From positions 737,501 to 801,500 of the forward strand of contig CAMXCT020000258.1 in the NCBI GenBank assembly GCA_947184155.2: DNA of 64,000 nucleotides, given 5' to 3'. Origin of the DNA: Cladocopium goreaui (Eukaryota > Sar > Dinophyceae > Suessiales > Symbiodiniaceae). The notes beneath the pieces were generated by a model that was not told where the DNA came from, searched no databases, and saw only the letters and a list, made by a program, of their open reading frames with translations. Positions 53,003-63,424 of the stretch are shown one piece after another. Numbering within the stretch: the first letter of the stretch is position 1; every line of letters begins with the position of its first letter. Both the position numbers and the translations under genes were made by a program.

Positions 53003-56000
53003 TATATATAGTAAGGATCCAGCAGATAGAATACCAAAAATGATATGGTCAACAGATAGAATCTGGATTTCGCATGCAGGGGGGGAATCAAGAGATAGAA
53101 TACGGAACATAGAAATTTAAGAAAACTCATCAAAATTTTGAACATATCCTATGCAAATACATTGTTTTTATAAGATAAAACTCGAGAAAACTCTTCAAAC
53201 TTGATATATATATATATATTGAGAAAACTAAGCAAACATATCATTATATCATATGTATACACATGTTTTGAAAGAAAATTAAAGAACTCTTCAAACTTGA
53301 AATATACATATATAAACATGATATTCTAAGAAACTAATCAAAAGTATCAATATATCATACGTAGATATATCGTTTTTAGAAGAAAAATTCAATGAATTTA
53401 TTCAATTTTGAAATATATATATATATGTTATGTTGTATATATAATTAATATAAAGCTAAGAAACTATTCAAATTCAGTTGAGCATCACATGAAACACAAC
53501 AACCAGACTCCAATCAGTGATGGTAGCCAGCAGAGCTGGCACACCATCAAACACACTCATACTGTGACATAAGATTAGTTTGTTTGTGTGGGATGATCCA
53601 GTGGAATATTCTATCTGTTGATTTTGGACCTTTTTTGAATTGCATTTTGAACAGAATTCACGTATGACCCAGATCAACAAATCCACCTCATGTCAGTTCA
53701 TCCTTTTTTTTCACATATTCACATGTTCAGCGGTTTCTAATTGTACAGTTTTTGTTTGCATCTATCTCACCAAAACATATATTAAGTAACAGGCAGATAA
53801 AATATTCAAAATTTCATTGATTTGAAAATAACAAATAGAATAACGCAAAATTTATAGCTAGGTAAATTTTACACATAGAATTATCCAAGACCTAAAATAT
53901 ATATTTTTAGGGAAATCAACTTTAAAAGCATCATTTTTCCTGCGTTTTACCAGTTTTTTCAACAGATAGAATAATAACCTATTTTCCAGACCCCGTCGAC
54001 CCCTCATCTCCTCAATTCCCAAAGCAGCAGTCAACATTGCTGGCACACTACAACAACTCAACTTTGAATTTTTCCATCCACTCCATAAGGAACTCATGTA
54101 CAGACATACTAAACAAATAATACATTCACTCATAATTGATTGGCTGGCTAATATACCACTTATTGCAATCAAAATAGTACAAAAGATTGGCTGGAGCCAG
54201 CAAAGCTGGCACCCCATGTAGCTGGAATATTCTATCTGTTGATTTTGAATCATTTTGCATATTAAAACATACAGCAAAATGTGGTTGATTAACGTCCTTT
54301 TATCAAACAATTTGAAAAACTCTCGCAAAACGCAAAACCAACATGAAACATGCACACACACACACACCTAACCCTTGCTAACCATGCCTCATCAGACATA
54401 GTGCGTCGAATGTTCAGTTGCAATGCTTTCGACACCCATCGACACCCACGATGCTCTACACAAACACAACCTTTGCCCCTGACAAATGCATATAGTGCTT
54501 TGGAAACACACGATGTGAACAGAAACAACTGCAACTTACTATATGTTTCTCCTTCGGTTGGCGTGAATGTATGTTTTATCCATGCTTGGTTCAAACAATA
54601 ATGTTCCGACATATGTCTACCCATGTGGACACCAACAGATAGAACAGTCCAAAGTCAATCAAAAGATAGGTTAATACAGAAACTATGATAGGTGATAAAT
54701 TTGGAAAACATCATCATTTTTTTTCCAGAAAATCATCTGCACGTTTGGAAACAAATTCATTCACTCATAATTTATTGACTGGCTTGTATGCCACTCATTG
54801 CAATCAAAACGGTACAAAAGATTGGCTGGAGCCAGCAAAGCTGGCACCCCATGTAGCTGGAATATTCTATCTGTTGATTTTGAATCATTTTGCATATTAA
54901 AACATACAGCAAAATGTGGTCGATTTACGTTCTATCCGAAAAACCACCGCAAACCAACATCAACATGAAACATGCACGCACGCACACACACACACACACC
55001 TGACCATCAGACATAGTGCATCGAATGGTCAGTTGCAATGTTTTCGACATCCATCGACACCCACAGACGGACGATGCTCTACACAAACACAGCCTTTGCC
55101 CCTGACAAATGCATATAGTGCTATGGAAACAGACGATGTGAACAGAAACAACTGAAACTTACTATGTGTTTCTCCTTCGGTTGGGGTGAATGTATGTTTT
55201 ATCCATGCTTGGTTCAAACAATAATGTTCGGAAATATGTCTACCCCATGTGGACACCAACAGACAGAATAGTCCAAAGTCAATCAAAAGATAGATTAATA
55301 CAGAAACTATGATAAATGATAACTTTGGAAAAAAACGAATCAAGTCTAAGTTTTCAGAAAATCATTTGCACGTTTGGAAACAAATTCATTCACTCATAAT
55401 TCATTGACTGGCTTGTATGCCACTTCTTTCAATCAAAACGGTACAAAAGATTGGCTGGAGCCAGCAAAGCTGGCACTCCATATAGCTGGAATATTCTATC
55501 TGTTGATTTTGAATCATTTTGCATATTAAAACATACAGCAAAATGTGGTCGATTTACGTTCTATCCGAAAAACCACCGCAAACCAACATCAACATGAAAC
55601 ATGCACGCACGCACACACACACACACCTGACCATCAGACATAGTGTATCGAATGTTCAGTTGCAATGCTTTCGACACCCATCGACACCCACAGTCGGACA
55701 ATGCTCTACACAAATACAGCCTTGGCCTTTGCACCTGACAAATGCATATAGTGCTATGGAAACACACGATGTGAACAGAAACAACTGCAACTTATGTGTT
55801 GATTATTGACAATGTACGGAAATAGCTGTACCCTTGGGGAAATCAACAGATAGAATAGTCCAGCAGATAAATCATACAAAAATATGCAAAAATCATGATA
55901 AATGCGAATTTGGTCAAAGTTTCCGGAAAATCATTGATGCCTCTGAAAACCCTATATATATATACACGGATTAATAGATAGAATATTCAATACTGCAACG

Positions 56001-56560
56001 AAACCTCAAAAACTATTCTATCTGCGAGTTATACTGTCAACGTGTTTTTCTGCTATTTTTTCATTTTTAACTTACCCGAAAAAGTCATTGATTTTATTCT
56101 ATGTGCCAGTTACTGAATATATATATATGTATAGGCAAACCAAACAGATAGAATATTCCAGTATCGTCATATAAAGGAAACATGGTCATGTCAGAAGCAT
56201 ACATGTGTGAATATTTGTTAAACAAAAAGATGACAACAGATATATCTTTAGTTGTGTTCTGCATCAATTCTCACCAAATCGTATATATATATATACATAT
56301 GCAAATCAAACAGATAGAATATTTTTTATATCTAAATTATATCTATTATAGAAAAATATTTAAAAAAATATATATATATATATTTTAAAGGTTTTTAAGA
56401 CAAAAATGTTACAAAACCATATATATATATACACGGATCTAGTCCGTACCTGCCGATATTCTATCTGTTGAAATTCCTGCCTGCAAACCTGCTCATGTAG
56501 TATTTTTTTTTGAAATGAATTATGGTTTTTATTCTATCTGCTGGATCCTTACTATATATA
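53003..56560. mobile_element. 3.56-kb element with perfect 31-bp TIRs
   Basis: The sequence 53003-53033 (core GTAAGGATCCAGCAGATAGA) recurs perfectly inverted at 56530-56560. The interior is AT-rich and lacks a convincing coding frame. About 17 copies of the motif CAGATAGAAT, in both orientations, are scattered through it, and a 630-bp unit is repeated three times. The element fills most of TerD intron 52259-56646 and its right end lies 86 bp from the acceptor of exon g. No transposase was found, so it is non-autonomous or a novel satellite-like element. Confidence 0.8.
54108..55930 (+). repeat. 630-bp direct repeat, three copies
   Basis: GATTGGCTGGAGCCAGCAAA occurs at 54185, 54820 and 55449, about 630 bp apart. 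Each copy also holds an ACACAC tract, ATGCTCTACACAAACACA and a GATAGAA motif. The third copy is shorter at its end. Confidence 0.9.
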
Positions 56561-56646
56561 TGTATACACATAAAACACAATATACATTCAACCTGTGCTG
56601 TTATTCGCGTTTTGCCAGAGACCCTTTGTGTTGCGGAAGCCGCCAG

Positions 56647-56714
56647 GTGGCCAAACCTTACTGCCGCATAGTGGACAACATGCAGCTCGACCCAATTGGA
56701 GGGCATCTTCACAG
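56647..56714 (+). CDS. TerD-domain gene, exon g
   Basis: After 'GAAGCCGCCAG' the frame reads VAKPYCRIVDNMQLDPIGGH and then LH, directly continuing SFKQ of exon f (family motif QVAxPYCRIVD). Phase 0 start; the end leaves AG of a split Ser codon. The only fitting donor is GA (CACAG^GAAACC). Confidence 0.9.
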
Positions 56715-56723
56715 GAAACCATG

Positions 56724-56835
56724 GAAAATTATAACGACCGAAGCCTGTTCTCCCGAACCCTGGAATCATGGTTTTTATAGGAAATCATCCCCAGCCCCAC
56801 TATTCAGGTTAGTGAAATATGATCATTTACCCAGA
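56724..56835 (+). mobile_element. Family D TIR element
   Basis: AAAATTATAACGACCGAAGC ... GAAATATGATCATTTACCCAGA, starting 10 bp after the donor of exon g. Confidence 0.8.
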
Positions 56836-56897
56836 TGGTTTAAGCATGTTTAAGCCATATTTAAGCCATAAAGGTAAGAAATCCCATGGCAAATCCC

Positions 56898-56995
56898 AGG
56901 GGTCCTATGGTGGTACCCCAAGTCATGGGTTTCAATACTAAAATGGTCATCCATGACTTGGATGATTGGGGGTCCTATTTTAGGAAACCACCATT
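56898..56995 (+). mobile_element. Family E element, variant
   Basis: GGGGTCCTATGGTGGTACCC ... GGTCCTATTTTAGGAAACCACC with an AAATGGTCATCCATGACTTG centre. Confidence 0.6.
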
Positions 56996-57413
56996 TGTGG
57001 CAAATAGTTTGAACCTCAATACTTTAATCCTTAAAAGCCACAAATGGGATTTCGTACCAGGTAAAAAAATGTTGCCAAGGTATTGGAGATTAGCCAACCT
57101 TCAACAGCCGAAGTGGAAAAATACAAGGGTGAGCACCAACACTTTGGGCGAGAAACAATCGCAGTCGGGATGGGTCAAGTTACCTATGATTACCATTATT
57201 TTGGGGGAATAAACATTCATAGATCCCGGCTACGAAAATGGGTACCGTTTGGGTGCCAGGGTTTTCACGATAGCCAGCCATGACCAACCAAAGACCAGGT
57301 AGCGAATTGACTCGACCATCGAATCGTGAAGATTGGTACTCCATCACGGGCGCCCCCATGATTTTTACGGAAATCTACAGTTAAATTTATGATGAGGGGG
57401 GCAGAAAGCTTGT

Positions 57414-57515
57414 CTGGTTGGTGGTTTGGAACATGGCTTTGATGTTTCCATATATTGGGAATAATATCCCCAACTGACTTTCATATTTTTCAGAGGGGTT
57501 GAAACCACCAATCAG
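57414..57515 (+). mobile_element. Family C TIR element
   Basis: CTGGTTGGTGGTTTGGAACA ... GTTGAAACCACCAATCAG. The flanks share TTGT. Confidence 0.85.
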
Positions 57516-57944
57516 TTGTAAAATGATGAAGACAAAACGGTAAGGTCAAAAAGGTTATAGGTTATTTGCTTGGGGGTTCTTTACCACCTCATGTGATATC
57601 AGCCATGCCACGATGAGCTCTCAGAGCTTTGGACGTCCACTAGTTCGTCAATTTTGTCAGGGACTCATATGTGCATTTTGAGTGGTATGGTGTTTACAAA
57701 CCATTTGTAGCCCATATATTGGGGAAATATATATATATATATAACTGTAATATATATATGCATAACTGCAATATTATATATATATATATTATGGCATATA
57801 TATATATATGTGTATTATATATTATGACATATATATATACATTATATATATATATACATTATATATATATAAACTATATATATATTATGTAACTATTTTA
57901 TGTACATATAACTATTATATATATATAACTCTGTGCGCTTTTCC

Positions 57945-58048
57945 TTGGACATGGAAATCACATATCACGAGGCTTTGGTCGAGGACCTCCCATTTCTGCG
58001 ATTGGGGCCACCTCAAGGAACCTGTGCGACTTGCTGTACCCCATCCAG
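57945..58048 (+). other. Coding-like island in a TerD intron
   Basis: Three frames are open; one ends AIGATSRNLCDLLYPIQ before GTCAACC, another reads ALVEDLPFLRLGPPQ. None joins TerD exons g and h in phase, so it is not included in that gene. Confidence 0.3.
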
Positions 58049-58319
58049 GTCAACCCAGTTCAACCATGAATATATATTTACATGTATATATATTTACATG
58101 TATATATACATGGTTCGAGTTTGAATTTGATTCCTCAATGCCACCACGTTCTGGATCTCTATACATGTATAGGTTTTCCTATGCTTGTTGCCTTCTTACT
58201 GGGATGCACGTTTCGCTTCTTTGTGCCAGCTGAGGTTGGGGAATGAACTCTGTCCTGTGCTCAAAGGGTGGGATTTGTCCTGGTCGCTGCGAAATTGTGT
58301 AAGGCCAGCGTGAACGATG

Positions 58320-58476
58320 TACCCTCTGGTTATGACTAACAGTTGGCCATGGGAAATGGCCCATAGAAATAGATGGTTTACCGGTTTACCTATTGAAAAC
58401 CATAGAAATAGATGGTTTACCGAACTTAAAAATGGGTGGATCTTTCCATGGCAAACTGTTAAATAACCAGATGGTA
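58320..58476 (+). mobile_element. Family A element with internal duplication
   Basis: TACCCTCTGGTTATGACTAA ... TTAAATAACCAGATGGTA. CCATAGAAATAGATGGTTTA occurs twice inside. Confidence 0.85.
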
Positions 58477-58495
58477 TCTGCTGTTCCAACTAGGC

Positions 58496-58611
58496 TATCC
58501 TCTGGTAAACGTTTTCAAAAAACTATGGAAAGATCCACCATGCTATTAATGGGAAAACTCACTACTTCGACTGGGCCATTTTCAATAGCTATGTTAGTTT
58601 ACCAGAGGGTA
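58496..58611 (+). mobile_element. Family A TIR element
   Basis: TATCCTCTGGTAAACGTTTT ... TGTTAGTTTACCAGAGGGTA. Confidence 0.85.
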
Positions 58612-58865
58612 GTGTTTATGGTAGATGTATCTATTGTATGGATTGAGAAAAAAGGGGTTCGAATCCAACTACTCCAACAAACATAGCCAGAAACCCACCA
58701 CAACTTGTAGCCAGTTCTTTCAAGCAGCTTACATGACCAGTCTGACCTTTGGCGGCTCAGGGCTGGATCCAACGATACTATGCAGTCGGATTTGGGGTTC
58801 ACCGGACCTGACTCTTTCAACAAAAAGTGAGTGAAAACTACTACAAACCCAACCCATATATTGGG

Positions 58866-58966
58866 ACATTGGTTTGGAACATGAATTTTATGACTCTCCA
58901 TTCAGTTGGGAATGTCATCATCCCAACTGACGAACTCCATCATTTTTCAGAGGGGTAGGCAACCAG
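58866..58966 (+). mobile_element. Family C element, left end altered
   Basis: ATTGGTTTGGAACATGAATT ... AGGGGTAGGCAACCAG. The direct repeat AAACCCAACCC flanks it at 58845 and 58967. Confidence 0.7.
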
Positions 58967-59148
58967 AAACCCAACCCGACAACTTGGATGATTTTGGGAT
59001 GCAACTGCTGTGGAAAGAGATTACTTACATCTGCAGTTTTTTTGGCAGCCAAGGTCGGGGGATGAATCCGAAATAAACTCTAAAGATATAGACCTTAGCT
59101 AAGTATATGATTCAAAACGTCCGACTCCAACTTTCGAGGTCGCTACAG

Positions 59149-59183
59149 TCTCTCCGATGCTGGAAATGACAATGGCGAGCTTG
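59149..59183 (+). CDS. TerD-domain gene, exon h (35 nt)
   Basis: After 'AGGTCGCTACAG' the first base completes Ser and the frame reads LSDAGNDNGEL (family motif RYSLSDAG). A GC donor (CTTG^GCCAAT) leaves one base. The split codon with exon i gives Gly. The exon ends of g and h share ACAG. Confidence 0.85.
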
Positions 59184-59383
59184 GCCAATTTTTGGCGACA
59201 GAAATCCTCGGGGGAAATGGCTTTGGAAGGCAATTTTCCATCAACTGGATCATATTTTGGTCATGCTCTGGTCATGTTTTGGTCCATTGGTTCCCTGCAC
59301 TACATGTTTTTGCCCAGGAGAACGATCCCCAGCCAGTATTTTTTCCTGATGAATCATTAGATCCCCAGATTCAATGAACAATT

Positions 59384-59489
59384 GCTCGCTGGTAAACTAA
59401 CATAACTATGGAAAATCACCATTTTGAATGGGTAAATCCACTATAAATGGACCATTTTCAATAGCAAACTGTTAGTTTACCCGAGGGTA
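59384..59489 (+). mobile_element. Family A TIR element
   Basis: GCTCGCTGGTAAACTAACAT ... CTGTTAGTTTACCCGAGGGTA, inside the 742-nt intron between exons h and i. Confidence 0.85.
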
Positions 59490-59925
59490 AGTGAATATCA
59501 TGAATTCCTAATCGGTGGTGACAAAAATCACAGTCCTTTCCCATTCGCAAATCTATTCGAAGCATTCTCTACTTCTGGGTCTTCTGGTGGTTTGAAAATT
59601 GGATCCATTCCGTTGGTCCATCGGCTCATCGTCCATGACTCGATGGTCACTGCGGACTTTCAATCCATCTTCATTTTTTCAGCGATCAGACAAATATCAT
59701 ATGTGGTTATCCCAATGCATATATTTATATACCTTTATATATATATACCTATATATATATATCATGTCTATATCATATATATATATACATCATATATATA
59801 TACACATATCATATACATATATACACATATACACATATACACATACAATCCTTATATCATGTATATATTTACCTCACTATTACCCAACGAAGTTATTATT
59901 TTGTGGTTTTTTCCGATCCCGCCAG

Positions 59926-59958
59926 GCCTAATCATCGCCAAAATGGCGCGTGAGGCTG
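59926..59958 (+). CDS. TerD-domain gene, exon i (33 nt)
   Basis: 'CCGATCCCGCCAG' then (G)LIIAKMAREA and one base, with donor GTGGTC. Matches the family helix before the C-terminal strand (LIIAKMxRE). In phase with exons h and j. The frame stays open six more codons, but the domain match favours the early donor. Confidence 0.85.
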
Positions 59959-60285
59959 GTGGTCGCCCCTTGGTGTGAAGCGAGGTCAACGGTGATTTTC
60001 ATGGTAATGGTTAACGGCTGGTATTCCAAAGGGATTTCATGGTGTTATGGTGATTTTTCATGGGATATAATGGCGATATAGGTTAAACTTTATAGCTTAA
60101 ACAATAGGATAAATCCTATTTAATGTGATTTCACCAGCAAGATATGCTGATTCAATAGTGATTTCGTGGATTTTTCCATGGGATTTCATTGGTTAAGCTT
60201 GGTTTAGGCACCATGCCAGACCATCCCATGCTGGCCGTTTTTCAAACCTCACCCGGGACCGGATGATTGGAAAACATTTTTTAAA

Positions 60286-60496
60286 CTGGTTGGTGGTTTG
60301 GAACAGTTTTAATATATATATATATATTCAGATTCGTTTAATATACTGATGGTTTAATATACTATTAAACTGATGGTTTAATATACTATTAAATATACTA
60401 TTATTCCATAATATGCTGTGGATAAAATTTATGGGATAATCCTTCCCATTGACGAACTCCATCATTTTGCAGAGTGGTAGGTATACCACCAACCAG
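60286..60496 (+). mobile_element. Family C element, internally expanded
   Basis: CTGGTTGGTGGTTTGGAACA ... GTATACCACCAACCAG, 211 bp because of an AT-rich TTTAATATACTATTAAACTG-type insertion. Confidence 0.8.
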
Positions 60497-60867
60497 TATA
60501 TGATAAGTGATTTATGATTATTGGGATGTAAATAAGGATTATTGGGGGATCGAAATATTAATACTATTAATAATAACTGATCCATGTGATAAGAGATTTC
60601 ATCATGTTAAATATGGAAATCACTTATTAAATCACGTGTCATATGGATCATTATTATGATCCGGATATTTTAAATCTGACCTGGATCGGATTTATAAGTG
60701 ATTTCCATGTGATAAGTGATTATATCAATTGGGACATTATCATTACCGTAATTTGATTAATTTGATAAGTGATTTTTGGGGGTATCAAATTGTGAGGCAT
60801 ATCATTATCTTGGATGAATCGTATTATGTCACCCCAAAAAAATGCAAGTTGAGATGGAAAATTGTGA

Positions 60868-61022
60868 TTCGCCAGGTGGAACGGGGTGCCATGGGGTACT
60901 TTTCATTTTCAGACAGACCCGATCTTTTCGAACATCAAAGGTGGACTTTTCCATACCTTCTCTCCCTGATTTCCACGCGCGGACTCACTGTCTGGTTCGC
61001 AACACCACAGCATTTGCAGTGA
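60868..61022 (+). pseudogene. Coding-like fragment in TerD intron
   Basis: After 'TGATTCGCCAG' the frame reads VERGAMGYFSFSDRPDLFEH, then QRWTFPYLLSLISTRGLTVW and FATPQHLQ, ending at TGA. Protein-like; family unknown. Confidence 0.4.
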
Positions 61023-61507
61023 TTGTTGTGAGACAGATGCGAGTTTGTACTTTGCCATATCCTGAGCTGCAGATGGTTCATTGGCGCTGCAAAATGCCAA
61101 GGCATTTGGCGTCATAGTTTTGATACGGCTTGATGGTCAAAACTAGGGTGTCCCCAAATCCACTGGATGATCATTCATTTCAATTTGATCATTGTCCCTA
61201 TCAAAATTGCAATTTGCCCGCTTTAGCCCCAGTTTATGTTGTCAAGAAAATCATGCCATGCCTAGCTGTGCATGTTGATGGACCTGGAGCGAACAATTTA
61301 TGAGGGTTGGAACAACCGTAGTTGATGGGGAAAACATCGCAGTGTAGCATGGGTTAACATGTGATATTTCCAATATATATATATATGTATTATTATTGTT
61401 ATTATTGTTGTTATTGTTATTATTATTATATTCATATATTATCCAGGTCATGGAAGGGTAAGTTTCAGGACATTTCACCTTAGTGACTTAGAAATTATTG
61501 TGACACA

Positions 61508-61960
61508 TGATATTTATCGTTTGATTTCAAGAACAGCACATCAATTTCATGGTTTCTCCGCATCCCAGGAGGGAAATGGTGGCTGGCTCTGACCAGTGAG
61601 ATCTGGGAGTACATCAAGAACTTCCATGTACCTCATCCTATCAAGCATGAGCCAACATTCACCCTGGCTATGTTGCGAGATCACCTACGCGAATTCAAGC
61701 TTCGACCTTATGGAGGTGACCTACGTGGAGTCAATCAGTCGGTGCCTGCGGAGAACACATGGTTGAGTGCAACGAGGAAGAGGGACGGGTCTCTCAATCC
61801 GTCTGATCCTGATGCCCCGATCATCATCTCGTTCAGGGCGATTCACCTCCAAAGTTCCTTTTGGGACAATGACCCACTAACCATGCATCATTTACAATAC
61901 GCCTCGGCCAGTGCTCAGCATGAAACATATTCCATCCCGTTCACCCAATTATGCCCATGA
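61508..61960 (+). pseudogene. Long coding-like fragment in TerD intron
   Basis: An open frame of 150 codons ending at a TGA: IPGGKWWLALTSEIWEYIKN, FHVPHPIKHEPTFTLAMLRD, HLREFKLRPYGGDLRGVNQ and then RKRDGSLNPSDPDAPIIISF. One of the best coding stretches of the window. It may start at an acceptor near 61568 (CATCCCAG). No family recognised. Possibly a retrocopy or nested gene. Confidence 0.5.
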
Positions 61961-61991
61961 TCTCCCACACTGTAATTGCTAAATATACCAT

Positions 61992-62094
61992 TACCCTCCA
62001 GTAAATTAAGATAGACCCTTGCAGGGGTTGGCAGATTAGTTTCCACTAAAAATGGGTTCTTTTCAGGATCCAACTAATAATTTACCCGTAGGTA
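61992..62094 (+). mobile_element. Family G element
   Basis: TACCCTCCAGTAAATTAAGA ... TAATAATTTACCCGTAGGTA, with the ATAGACCC core and an inverted CAACCCCTGC segment. Confidence 0.7.
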
Positions 62095-62109
62095 TATCCC
62101 ATTGTATAC

Positions 62110-62287
62110 GATCATATCCCATTGGTCGCGGTTCATCCCGTAGAAAGAAACCTTTCGCAAAACGAGCGCAACACGTAGTTGGGCTGACCATTTTTTGTGC
62201 CCAAGATATGCGTCAGGAAATAGAGCAGGCTCGCAAAGATGCGTTAAACAAACACAAATTAGCACGACGAGTTTATATGCACCAATA
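62110..62287 (+). pseudogene. Coding-like fragment in TerD intron
   Basis: A frame with GRGSSRRKKPFAKRAQHVVG and then QEIEQARKDALNKHKLARRV, basic and helical, ending at TAA. Follows a family G element that interrupts it from 61960. Confidence 0.35.
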
Positions 62288-62812
62288 AAAATATGCAAAC
62301 CTCACATATCCTGTCAAGAAAAGCGTTTGCTCAACGCGCAAGAATATTCCTCGGTTAAAAAACCTGAACCCACGCTCCCAAAGCCAGAATTTTCGCTACT
62401 TGCTGTCCTGATCAATTGCACCGCTTTGGATCACAGTACTGTTCATGCCAAGTCTAGCTCCAACTACCGCCATGCCCAAGTCATTGCTAGCTCTCCGTTA
62501 ATATATATATATATACATTATTATTAATGACATTTCCCAATTTTCATGACTAAACATAAATCCACTAATCTACCATTGACCCACTAAACCAATTTAGTTG
62601 GGAATAAATCCATGTTCGCTTACTTGGATGTGCAGCCGGAAGTGGTTTACAATCCATGATGAAACCCTTAAGCTAACCGCATCTGATGGGTGAACATAAA
62701 CCATCAAACACCCAAAGGGGGGCCTCAGGTTGTAAGGTGTTGGTAGTCCATACCCCATATAATATTGTAAATTGCTGACATATCTGTAGAATCTATAGTT
62801 AAATGAGCTTAT

Positions 62813-62933
62813 CCTCTGGGAATCAGTCATGGCCAGCTGTATAATCCATCATTGATAGCTGATTTTCCCGGCAAACTAAACCTCCATTTATTCGACATTT
62901 TCAACTGCCAGGTTTGATGACACCGGAGGGTAT
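62813..62933 (+). mobile_element. Family B element
   Basis: TCCTCTGGGAATCAGTCATG ... CAGGTTTGATGACACCGGAGG, core AAACCTCCATTTATTCG. Confidence 0.6.
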
Positions 62934-63116
62934 CATCCCATAATCATTCGATTGAATCCTATAATCATCCCATTAAATCTCATAAATTATCAACAATGAT
63001 CAGATATTAACATATATTGAAATCCCATTGTTCAAACCCCCAATCAATGGAGGTTTAGTGGAAAATCAGCTATGTTTGATTATCGGCATCCAATTCGTTG
63101 TTTTTTCCCATCCGAG

Positions 63117-63182
63117 GTTGGGGCTTTCACGCACTGGGCATGCCCTGCCGTGGAAGAACCTACAAGGACCACGTCGGGACAG
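63117..63182 (+). CDS. TerD-domain gene, exon j (domain end)
   Basis: The acceptor 'TTTTTTCCCATCCGAG' precedes (G)WGFHALGMPCRGRTYKDH and VGT, with donor ACAG^GTGGGT. 'WGFHALG.PCRGRTYKD' is the C-terminal signature of eukaryotic TerD-type domains. Phase 1 start and phase 1 end, so coding continues outside the window. Confidence 0.9.
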
Positions 63183-63313
63183 GTGGGTTTCACAGGATGG
63201 GGCCCCAGTGGGAAAAGTTCAGCCGGAAAGCCCCATATTTCATGGGAAAAATTCCATGGTTTCCGATTTTCCCTTAAACCAATCCATAAGTGGCTGAAAT
63301 CTATGGTTTCTGA

Positions 63314-63424
63314 TACCCTCTGGTTATTTAACATGGCCATGGATAATGGTCCATAGAAATAGATGGTTTACCTAGCTATAAATGGGTGGATCTTTCCATG
63401 GCTATGTTAAATAACCAGATGGTA
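63314..63424 (+). mobile_element. Family A TIR element
   Basis: TACCCTCTGGTTATTTAACA ... TGTTAAATAACCAGATGGTA. The satellite begins immediately at its right end. Confidence 0.9.

Noticed and set aside
57945..58048. Inclusion of AIGATSRNLCDLLYPIQ in the TerD gene as a second C-terminal strand
   Set aside because: It resembles the TerD end only loosely and breaks the phase between exons g and h, which join each other exactly.
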